Origin: an uncultured Brevibacterium sp.
Lineage (GTDB): Bacteria > Actinomycetota > Actinomycetes > Actinomycetales > Brevibacteriaceae
Assembly (NCBI GenBank): GCA_943914815.1
Contig: CALUDL010000007.1
Location: 1-40,733, forward strand
Length of the DNA stretch: 40,733 bases
Reading direction: 5' to 3'
The notes below the pieces were generated by a model. It ran no database searches. It saw nothing but the letters and a program-made list of their open reading frames with translations, and was not told the origin of the DNA. Position numbers and translations under genes: made by a program. Shown here piece by piece: positions 34,186-40,733 of this stretch. Within the stretch, counting starts at the first letter, position 1. Each line of letters starts with the position of its first letter.

Positions 34186-35496
34186 ATGAGCACAATATCG
34201 GTAGTCGGGTGCGGATACTTGGGTGCTGTTCACGCGGCAGCCATGGCGTCGGTTGGACACACGGTGATCGGTGTTGATGTAGACGAAAACAAGGTGCGTG
34301 CACTGTCGAATTTCGACGCACCATTTTTTGAGCCGGGCCTGCCAGAGCTTCTGAAAAAGGGTCAGGAGTCAGGCAACCTCACGTTCACAACTGACATTGA
34401 GCAGGCCAAGGACGCAACGGTCCACTTTGTGTGCGTGGGAACCCCGCAACGTCAAGGCGAGTTCGCCGCTGACATGACATATGTCGAGGCGGCGTTTGAG
34501 TCCGTGGTCACTATCCTCAAGCCCGGTGATGTGGTGGTGGGGAAGTCCACCGTTCCAGTCGGAACAGCTGCGCGCATGGAACCTGCCGTGACCGAACACG
34601 GTGCGGTTTTGGCGTGGAACCCCGAATTCCTGCGCGAAGGACACGCCGTTGATGACACTTTGACCCCCAACCGCATCATTTACGGGGTGCTGGACGGCGA
34701 GGCTGGCGAGAAGGCTGTCGCCGCTCTTGACGAGGTGTATGCGCACAACCTCGAAACTGACACGCCGCGTCTCATCATGGACTACGCGACAGCTGAGCTG
34801 GTGAAGACTGCCGCCAACTCGTTCCTTGCGACCAAGATTTCTTTTATCAACGCCATGGCTGAACTGTGTGAAGCCGCCGGAGCCGACGTCACTGTCCTTG
34901 CCGATGCGATTGGGATGGACGACCGGATTGGTCGCAAGTTCCTCAACGCGGGGCTGGGCTTTGGTGGCGGGTGCTTGCCTAAAGACATTCGCGCGTTTAT
35001 GGCCCGCGCCGGCGAACTGGGTGCCGACCAAGCTGTTGCGTTCTTGCGGGAAATCGACTCGATCAACATGCGCCGCCGCGTCCGCATGGTCGACTTGGCG
35101 CGTGAACAGGTCCACGGTTCGTTTATTGGGAAGAAAATTGCCGTTCTGGGAGCCGCGTTCAAGCCCCACAGCGACGATGTGCGTGACTCGCCTGCTTTGG
35201 CCGTGGCAGGTCTGATTTCGCTTCAGGGTGGTTCAGTTGTTGTGACCGACCCGCAGGCGATTGAGAACGCCCGGAAGATGTTTGGTCAGCTCACATATGC
35301 GGAAACAACAGAAGAGGCCTTGCGGGACGCCGATGTGGTGCTCCTGTTGACCGAATGGGGCGAATACCGTGACCTTGACCCTGTTGAGGCGGGAAAACTG
35401 GTGAAGAACCGGGCCATTGTGGACGGTCGCAATGTTCTAGACCCAGTGCAGTGGCGTGAAGCTGGCTGGTCGTACCGCGCTTTGGGTCGACCGTGA
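34186..35496 (+). CDS. ugd: UDP-glucose 6-dehydrogenase
   Basis: Oxidises UDP-glucose to UDP-glucuronate with two NAD+, feeding polysaccharide synthesis. 436 residues from the ATG at 34186; the open frame reaches far upstream but lies antisense to the membrane-protein gene. The N-terminal Rossmann motif is ISVVGCGYLGAVHAA. KSTVPVGTAARME and NPEFLREGHAVDD are family blocks, and the catalytic cysteine lies in GFGGGCLPKDIRAF (about residue 262). The C-terminal NAD-linked domain has VLGAAFKPHSDDVRDSPAL. UDP-N-acetyl sugar dehydrogenases are less likely given these blocks. It overlaps the DegV gene by four bases (GTGA). Confidence 0.92.
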   Translation: MSTISVVGCGYLGAVHAAAMASVGHTVIGVDVDENKVRALSNFDAPFFEPGLPELLKKGQESGNLTFTTDIEQAKDATVHFVCVGTPQRQGEFAADMTYVEAAFESVVTILKPGDVVVGKSTVPVGTAARMEPAVTEHGAVLAWNPEFLREGHAVDDTLTPNRIIYGVLDGEAGEKAVAALDEVYAHNLETDTPRLIMDYATAELVKTAANSFLATKISFINAMAELCEAAGADVTVLADAIGMDDRIGRKFLNAGLGFGGGCLPKDIRAFMARAGELGADQAVAFLREIDSINMRRRVRMVDLAREQVHGSFIGKKIAVLGAAFKPHSDDVRDSPALAVAGLISLQGGSVVVTDPQAIENARKMFGQLTYAETTEEALRDADVVLLLTEWGEYRDLDPVEAGKLVKNRAIVDGRNVLDPVQWREAGWSYRALGRP

Positions 35497-36389
35497 CGCG
35501 CGGGATTATTGTCGATTCCACTGCTTGCTTAACACAACAGGACTTCGAGGAGCTTTCGGCTCACTGCGTTGTGCGAACGGTGGACTTAACGGTTCGTGTG
35601 GGGGAAGAGGACCGGCCCGACTCAGACTGGACTCCTCAAGAAGTGTGTGACGGGCTCAGAAACGGGCAACGCGTTTCCACGTCAATGCCTGAGCCTCACG
35701 CTTTCACGCAAGCACTCCAGGAGCTTGAGTCAGCCGGGGTTGACGATGTTCTGATTCTCACCCTGTCGGGCGCACTGTCGGGAACCGCGGAGTCCGCCCG
35801 TGCTGCGGCCGCGTCGAACCCTATCCCCGCCGAGGTGGTTGATTCCCTCACTCTTTCGGCAGGTTTGTTGGGGGCTGTGCGGGTGGCGGCACACACCTCG
35901 GGCGTGGAACTTGGCGCCGCTGCCAAGGAGGTTGCGCAGTGGTGCGAGCGGAGCACCCGGGTGGCGTTTATCCCCGAATCTTTGGACTGGTTGCACGCCG
36001 GGGGCCGGATTGGGGCAGCGTCAGCGTTGATTGGGAAAACACTGTCGATCGTCCCTGTTTTGGGCCTGTCCGATGGGCACGTGGTGGCGCGTACCAAGGT
36101 GCGTACGCGCAGTAAGGCTGTGGCGAAGCTGGCGGGCTTTGTGCGGGAATCGTGTGAGCTTCTAGGTGGCCATGGGCCTGTGGATATTGTGGTGGTCCAC
36201 TCAGAGCAGGACATCGACAGTGCCAATGTGGCCGCCCGGGAACTGGTTGATGCCGTCGCCGAGGTGGTCGACAGTTTGGGTGCGAAAGTGCAGGTCCGCG
36301 TGGAAACTCGGGTGGCGTCAACAGTGGTGACGGGGCACGTGGGGCCGGGCACTGTGGGGGTTTTTGTACAGTCACGCCCCGGTGGATAG
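35493..36389 (+). CDS. DegV-family fatty-acid-binding protein
   Basis: 298 residues. DegV/FakB-like proteins hold a fatty acid between two domains and, in Firmicutes, present it to a fatty acid kinase. Seen here: the N-terminal IIVDSTACLTQQDFEEL, the lipid headgroup loop VSTSMPEP, ILTLSGALSGTAESAR, and SLDWLHAGGRIGAASALIG followed by VPVLGLSDGHV. The GTG start overlaps the ugd stop. No FakA kinase gene is adjacent. The ligand is not known from sequence. Confidence 0.9.
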   Translation: MTRGIIVDSTACLTQQDFEELSAHCVVRTVDLTVRVGEEDRPDSDWTPQEVCDGLRNGQRVSTSMPEPHAFTQALQELESAGVDDVLILTLSGALSGTAESARAAAASNPIPAEVVDSLTLSAGLLGAVRVAAHTSGVELGAAAKEVAQWCERSTRVAFIPESLDWLHAGGRIGAASALIGKTLSIVPVLGLSDGHVVARTKVRTRSKAVAKLAGFVRESCELLGGHGPVDIVVVHSEQDIDSANVAARELVDAVAEVVDSLGAKVQVRVETRVASTVVTGHVGPGTVGVFVQSRPGG

Positions 36390-36491
36390 TTTGGCCGTGT
36401 AGAAGGCACGCACTGTGTGGACGATGGAGCGGTTTCCACAGAGGTCTTGGTGCGCGGTGCGTGAAGTGAGTGGCGTTCATAGGGTGAGGCC

Positions 36492-37217
36492 ATGTCAGCT
36501 TCACCAGATGATCGTTTTGCCGGCCTTGTAGGGGCGTCGCATCAGGGGTGGAAACCCGAAGACGACCTTGATGACTTGGTGCCGGGGAACCGGCCCGTGC
36601 CTGCGCGCGTGATCATTGTGGCCGTTGCCGTGGTCGTCGTTCTTGCGGTTGTGGGGCTCATCATTTTTACCGCGCTCAAACAGTCGCCGGACCCCGCGGG
36701 AGAAGCTGCTGGGGCCGCTGAGCCTGGGCCGCCGGTTGCATCAGAGGTGGGGTCGACCGCGAACTCACCTGCCAGCGAGGTGACTGTTCACGTTGCTGGC
36801 GAGGTGAAAAACCCGGGGGTCATGACACTGCCGGCGGGTTCACGGGTCACAGATGCGGTCCAGGCTGCGGGAGGAATGACTCACAACGCTGACCCCTCAG
36901 CACTCAACCTGGCGCAACCACTGAACGACGGTGAACAGATCAAAGTTCCCAGGGTGGGGGAGCCCGAGGTGTCGAGCGGGGCGTCTGGCTCATCTGATGG
37001 GGCCCCAAGCGGGGAGTCAGGCGCTGGCAAAATCAACGTCAACACGGCTTCCGAAAAAGAACTGCAGGAACTGCCGGGGGTAGGGCCGGCAACCTCGGAA
37101 GCGATCATCAAACACCGAGAAGAGAACGGCAGATTTGAAACTATTGAACAGTTAGAGGACGTCCCAGGAATCGGGCCTGCGATCCTTGAACGCCTAACCC
37201 CGCTTGTCACGGTGTGA
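36492..37217 (+). CDS. comEA: ComEA-type DNA-binding protein
   Basis: Extracytoplasmic DNA receptor of the competence uptake machine. 241 residues: a cytoplasmic N-terminus of about 36 residues, one transmembrane helix (VIIVAVAVVVVLAVVGLIIF), an Ala/Glu/Pro-rich stalk, a SLBB domain (VTVHVAGEVKNPGVMTLPAG to GEQIKVP), a Ser/Gly-rich linker, and a double helix-hairpin-helix DNA-binding domain (NVNTASEKELQELPGVGPAT, VPGIGPAILERL). GGGTGAGG precedes the ATG. It overlaps comEC by one base (TGATG). Confidence 0.94.
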   Translation: MSASPDDRFAGLVGASHQGWKPEDDLDDLVPGNRPVPARVIIVAVAVVVVLAVVGLIIFTALKQSPDPAGEAAGAAEPGPPVASEVGSTANSPASEVTVHVAGEVKNPGVMTLPAGSRVTDAVQAAGGMTHNADPSALNLAQPLNDGEQIKVPRVGEPEVSSGASGSSDGAPSGESGAGKINVNTASEKELQELPGVGPATSEAIIKHREENGRFETIEQLEDVPGIGPAILERLTPLVTV

Positions 37218-39445
37218 TGAGGCGTGTTGGCGTGGCGCGTCGAGTGATGAGGCGCCTCATTCTGAAATACCCGGCCACAGTCCGGCTCGTGGTTGCAGCC
37301 ACTGCCGCGTGGACGTGCGCTGTTCTGGCGCCACCGCTGTGGGTGGCCGGGGTGTGTGCCGCAGGGGCATGCGTCGCGGCAATCGGGTGTACTGTGTACG
37401 CGCAGCGGGGTGAGAGTTCACGTTCCCCTTTCCGAACGACCCTGCGCGCACTGACATTCATTCTGCTCTTCGCGTGCGGGGCAAGCGGCATCGTGGTGGC
37501 AAGTGTGTACGCCCGCAACCCACCCGGGGACATCCGCGGCGAATTCACCGTCATCACCGACCCCACACAACTCGAATCCGGCTTACACGTCGCCCAGGTC
37601 GCCGGGCGCACCGGAGTGCTCAGCGCATTCAGCAGAAAAGAACTCCCCGCAGCAGGCACGCGCATCTACCTGGACTCCCACGGCACACGCGACGGGCCCC
37701 AAACCAAAGCCTTCATCGACACATGGCACATCACCGAAACCCCCAACGTAGCCTGGCGCGTGCGAGCCTCCCTGCGCACCCACTTGCGCGACACCTCGGG
37801 ACACACCCACGCAGGAGCCAGACTCCTTCCCGGCCTCGTCGTGGGAGACACCTCGGGACTGGACGCCACCTCGGACGCCAACATGAAAGCCATGTCGCTT
37901 ACCCACATCACGGCGGTCTCAGGCTCCAACATCTCATTAGTGGCACTCACTGTGCTCAGCCTCATGCGCCTTGCCACCAACCGGCGCCTCATCACGGTAG
38001 GGGCGGCGGTTGCAGTGACAGCGGGGTACGTGTTCGTCGTAGGCCCCGACCCATCCGTCATCCGCGCCGCCGGCATGGGGCTCCTAGGCGCGATCGTGCT
38101 GGTCCGCGGGACCGGACGCACCGGCATTTCCGTCATCGCAAGCACCGTCGTCGTACTGCTGGTGATGCGACCAGAACTCGCAGTATCCGCAGGCTTCATC
38201 CTCTCAGTCGCAGCCACCACGGCACTCATGGTGATGGGCGACCCCGTAACGCGCCTCGGAACACGTCTGGGGATCCCTAGATTCTTTGCACAAGCGCTCG
38301 CAATTCCTCTCACTGCTCAAATCGGAGTGTTCCCCGTAACCGTCGCCCTGGGGAACCCGCCTAGTGCATGGGCCGTGCTCGCCAATGCACTGTGCGCCCC
38401 CGTGATCGCGCCAGCGACACTCGCTGGCATGCTCGTCCTGTGCACGCAAATGATTCCGTTTGTGAGTGGGGTGATCGCGTGGTTCGGTGCAGTATGTTCG
38501 TGGTGGATACCGGCAGTTGCACAGTTTGCCGTCAGCCTCCCGGGAGCACACAGCGCATGGCCCACCGGCTCCACCGGAATTGTTCTAGCCACGTGTGTGA
38601 GTCTGTTGAGCGCTGTTGCCGTGATACTGCGCTCGCGTGTGTGTGCCGGGCTTGCTGTGGTCGCACTGGTCGGTGGAAGTTGCGTCCCGCTGATTGCGAC
38701 CCCTCGCTACACGCACTGGGTTGCCGCCGTGTGCGATGTGGGGCAGGGGAGCGCAACTGTGATCAAAACGGGGCCGTCCTCAGCACTCGTCATTGACACG
38801 GGTGCCTACGACGACAAGATCGACGCCTGCCTCCGCAGCTTAAGTGTCACTGACGTAGACCTGGCACTGTCCCACCTGGATAAAGATCATGTGGGTGCCA
38901 TAGAAGGAGTGTCCCGAGGTCGCACCCTGGGAACCGTGTATGTGTCACCTGCCGACGCGGGAGGGGCAGAGTTGAGAGCCCTGCGCTTGCCCGGGACACC
39001 CACTCCGGTAGAACAAGGTCAGGTGTTCCAACACGGGCAGACGACGTGGTCTGTCCTGTGGCCCGGGCCCACGCGTAAGCCCGGCTCCAACGCCACCTCG
39101 CTGGTCATTCGAGCGGAAGTAGTAACCACCTCGGGCACGGTCTCCGTACTTATTCCCGGGGACGTGGGCAAGGACGAGCAACGGGTCCTGGCCCGTGACA
39201 TTGAACCTGCCGACATCCTGTTGGCACCCCACCACGGGTCACGCGATCTAGACGAAAGGTTTTTCCGTGCAGTTGAGCCACGTGTGGGGGCGGTGTCCGT
39301 GGGACCCAACACGTACGGGCACCCCACCGGACACGCGCTCAGGGCCTTTGGGCCCATTCCCGTGTTGCGTACGGATCAGTGCGGGACGCTCGTCCTTGAC
39401 GAAGAAGGGAACTTCGCCGGGAGCGAATGTCAGGCGCGGTTGTGA
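37217..39445 (+). CDS. comEC: ComEC/Rec2 DNA-uptake channel
   Basis: Membrane channel that passes single-stranded DNA into the cell. About 742 residues. An N-terminal membrane and extracytoplasmic OB-like part (to about 200) leads to the Competence domain (LLPGLVVGDTSGLDATSDAN, HITAVSGSNISLVALT), with many hydrophobic segments up to about 490. A metallo-beta-lactamase-like domain follows: CDVGQGSATVIKTG (about 505), SHLDKDHVGAIEG (about 553; Asp at the second position of the metal motif, as often in ComEC) and LLAPHHGSRDLDE. ATG at 37217; GTG at 37214 is the alternative. The comEA-comEC-holA order is typical of Actinobacteria. Confidence 0.93.
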   Translation: MRRVGVARRVMRRLILKYPATVRLVVAATAAWTCAVLAPPLWVAGVCAAGACVAAIGCTVYAQRGESSRSPFRTTLRALTFILLFACGASGIVVASVYARNPPGDIRGEFTVITDPTQLESGLHVAQVAGRTGVLSAFSRKELPAAGTRIYLDSHGTRDGPQTKAFIDTWHITETPNVAWRVRASLRTHLRDTSGHTHAGARLLPGLVVGDTSGLDATSDANMKAMSLTHITAVSGSNISLVALTVLSLMRLATNRRLITVGAAVAVTAGYVFVVGPDPSVIRAAGMGLLGAIVLVRGTGRTGISVIASTVVVLLVMRPELAVSAGFILSVAATTALMVMGDPVTRLGTRLGIPRFFAQALAIPLTAQIGVFPVTVALGNPPSAWAVLANALCAPVIAPATLAGMLVLCTQMIPFVSGVIAWFGAVCSWWIPAVAQFAVSLPGAHSAWPTGSTGIVLATCVSLLSAVAVILRSRVCAGLAVVALVGGSCVPLIATPRYTHWVAAVCDVGQGSATVIKTGPSSALVIDTGAYDDKIDACLRSLSVTDVDLALSHLDKDHVGAIEGVSRGRTLGTVYVSPADAGGAELRALRLPGTPTPVEQGQVFQHGQTTWSVLWPGPTRKPGSNATSLVIRAEVVTTSGTVSVLIPGDVGKDEQRVLARDIEPADILLAPHHGSRDLDERFFRAVEPRVGAVSVGPNTYGHPTGHALRAFGPIPVLRTDQCGTLVLDEEGNFAGSECQARL

Positions 39446-39489
39446 AGCATAGGGCGGTGTGACGCCTCGTGACTCGGTAGGGTAGGAAC

Positions 39490-40467
39490 GTGGCGAAAAA
39501 GAATCTGGTGAGCTGGCTTAAAGCGAAACCCACACCCCTTGCCGTGGTGTCGGGGTCAGAAGCTGTTTTGGTGCGAAAAACGTTGGAACGTATCAGTGCC
39601 AAAGTAGATCCAGATGTTGAGCGAGTGCGCTTGGACGCGTCACACTATGAGCCCGGATCACTCCTGCAAGCGTGCATGGCCAGCCTGTTTTCAGCCCAGA
39701 AGTACGTAGTTGTGGACTCCCTTGAGTCGATGAGCGACGACTTCCTTGCCGACGCACTGTCATATGCAGGCGATGCCAACCCCGACGCCGTGGTTGTTTT
39801 CCTTCACGGGGGCGGCAACCGTGGGGCGAAACTTTTGAAAGCGCTCGCCGCGCAAGGTGCGCCCACGTATGACGCGACGCCACTGAAAACCGATGCTCAA
39901 AAGAGCGACTTTGCGACCGGAGAGTTTAAGCGAGCCGGTCGATCAATTGAGCCCGATGCCTTTGCCTCGCTCATGTCGGCACTGTCTGCGGATGTGAGTG
40001 AGCTGGCGGCCGGAATTGAACAGTTGCTCTCTGACACGCAAGGCACGATTGACCGGGCCACCGTGGAAAAGTACTACGCGGGGCGAATCGAAGCGTCTGG
40101 CTTCAAGGTGGCTGATGCCGCGATTGCAGGGAAACGTGCGGAGGCGTTGAGCTTGTTGCGACATGCGCTGGAAACTGGCACGGACCCGGTTCCCTTGGTG
40201 GCCACGATCGCTATGAAACTGCGCCAGTTGGCAAAGGTCGGCGGTATGCGTGGAAGTTCAGGGCAACTGGCCGGGGAACTCAAGATGGCGCCGTGGCAGA
40301 TCGACAAGGCCAGGCGGGAACTCCGGTACTGGAGTCCCGAAGCTCTAGGGGATGCGATCATGCTCACCGCCTGGGCCGATCACGCGGTTAAAGGTGGGGG
40401 CCGTGACCCCGAATACGCAGTCGAGCGACTCATCCTGGGCGTAGCGAAATACGCAAACCAAAAATAG
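39490..40467 (+). CDS. holA: DNA polymerase III delta subunit
   Basis: Clamp-loader subunit that opens the sliding clamp. 325 residues. It shows the delta layout: an N-terminal domain with VVSGSEAVLVRKTLERIS and a clamp-binding region SLLQACMASLFSAQKYVVVD, a central part with ALAAQGAPTYDATPLKTDAQ, and the C-terminal collar domain with VPLVATIAMKLRQLAKVGGM and MAPWQIDKARRELRYWSPEA. GTG start with TAGGAA upstream; TAGGGT ending six bases before the GTG could also serve as a leaderless -10. It lies 44 bp after comEC. Confidence 0.93.
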   Translation: MAKKNLVSWLKAKPTPLAVVSGSEAVLVRKTLERISAKVDPDVERVRLDASHYEPGSLLQACMASLFSAQKYVVVDSLESMSDDFLADALSYAGDANPDAVVVFLHGGGNRGAKLLKALAAQGAPTYDATPLKTDAQKSDFATGEFKRAGRSIEPDAFASLMSALSADVSELAAGIEQLLSDTQGTIDRATVEKYYAGRIEASGFKVADAAIAGKRAEALSLLRHALETGTDPVPLVATIAMKLRQLAKVGGMRGSSGQLAGELKMAPWQIDKARRELRYWSPEALGDAIMLTAWADHAVKGGGRDPEYAVERLILGVAKYANQK

Positions 40468-40525
40468 TTTCCGGAAAGCACTTGCCATAGTGGAAAGTAG
40501 TAGATATTGTGAAACTACATTCCAC
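40468..40525 (+). promoter_or_regulatory. Promoter with large dyad before the last gene
   Basis: TTGCCA (40482-40487) and TATTGT (40505-40510) with a 17-bp spacer form a good promoter. A long dyad is centred on the -10: GTGGAA (40490-40495) and GTAGT (40497-40501) on the left match ACTAC (40514-40518) and TTCCAC (40520-40525) on the right, with a single A/A mismatch in each arm. A separate perfect palindrome TTTCCGGAAA lies at 40468-40477, just after the holA stop. The layout suggests a repressor site on the core promoter. Confidence 0.6.
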
Positions 40526-40561
40526 AACAGCCTGATGGCTGGATCACACAAGGAGAACCCC

Positions 40562-40733
40562 ATGGCACACGTAAACCCGGAAAACGTTCACCCAGAACAA
40601 GCGCGTGAAGCCCTCAACGTTGCGGACAGTGCGCGCAAATCCTTTGACTCCGCCAATAACCTGCCACTAGCGGGACTGCTCATTTCTACTGGAGCAACAG
40701 CAACCACAGTTCCACTCTTGGTGGCGGTGAGTG
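40562..40733 (+). CDS. N-terminal part of an unrecognised membrane-type protein (cut by window end)
   Basis: 57 residues are visible and the frame is open to the window edge. A polar, Glu/Ala/Asn-rich start (NPENVHPEQAREALNVADSA) is followed by a hydrophobic stretch LAGLLISTGATATTVPLLVA, probably the first transmembrane helix. AAGGAG lies upstream of the ATG and a clear promoter with a dyad precedes it. I do not recognise the family. Such short-headed multi-helix proteins often sit beside a small transcription regulator in Actinobacteria, but nothing beyond the edge can be seen. Confidence 0.7.
   Translation, partial: MAHVNPENVHPEQAREALNVADSARKSFDSANNLPLAGLLISTGATATTVPLLVAVS

Noticed and set aside
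1..40733. tRNA genes, rRNA genes, insertion sequences, phage attachment sites
   Set aside because: I looked through the intergenic gaps on both strands and found no cloverleaf pattern with a GTTCGA arm, no transposase motif and no flanking inverted repeats.

Overview
The window reads as a piece of a moderately high-GC actinobacterial chromosome, roughly 55-60% GC by eye. I base this on many GTG starts, the single-chain archaeal/eukaryotic-type GlyRS, the GluABCD-type glutamate importer, the long GapB-type GAPDH, the dusB-dgt-dnaG cluster, the PPK2 enzyme, and several genes whose -10 hexamer lies only 6-7 nt before the start codon, as in leaderless actinobacterial mRNAs. A member of Micrococcales or Actinomycetales is likely; the genus cannot be fixed from sequence alone.

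Left end (1 to about 1,905): an accessory segment, visibly more AT-rich than the rest. It holds a small HTH regulator with a tandem operator in front of it, a beta-class DNA methyltransferase, and, converging on the methyltransferase with a 20-bp overlap, the C-terminal 71 codons of an McrC-like PD-(D/E)xK restriction nuclease. This fragment is joined in frame to the membrane half of an ABC exporter that has lost its ATPase domain. The junction at about 1,905-1,915 appears to be where a restriction-modification island meets the chromosome.

Core region, 1.9-12 kb: ABC exporter stub and DEAD-box RNA helicase on the minus strand; glycyl-tRNA synthetase and a YibE/F-type membrane protein on the plus strand; then gluABCD with a strong hairpin between gluB and gluC, convergent with an LldP-type lactate permease.

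12-20 kb: an ABC-2 exporter plus two-component system (four overlapping or tightly spaced genes), followed by dusB-dgt-dnaG.

20-29 kb, minus strand: a very compact gapB-glpK-histidine kinase-response regulator operon, then ppk2-brkB and fadD.

29-40.7 kb: leuS; nadE behind a striking palindromic operator; a three-gene minus-strand operon of a coiled-coil membrane protein and two CrcB/FluC fluoride channel subunits; ugd-degV; comEA-comEC-holA; and the start of a membrane-type protein cut by the window edge.

Most of the window is ordinary housekeeping. The most unusual items are the in-frame ABC-TMD/McrC chimera with its orphan methyltransferase and tandem operator, the gapB-glpK-two-component operon, and the strong dyads placed directly on promoters (nadE and the last gene). 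No tRNA, rRNA, CRISPR array or intact insertion sequence was seen. No gene-free stretch exceeds about 250 bp.
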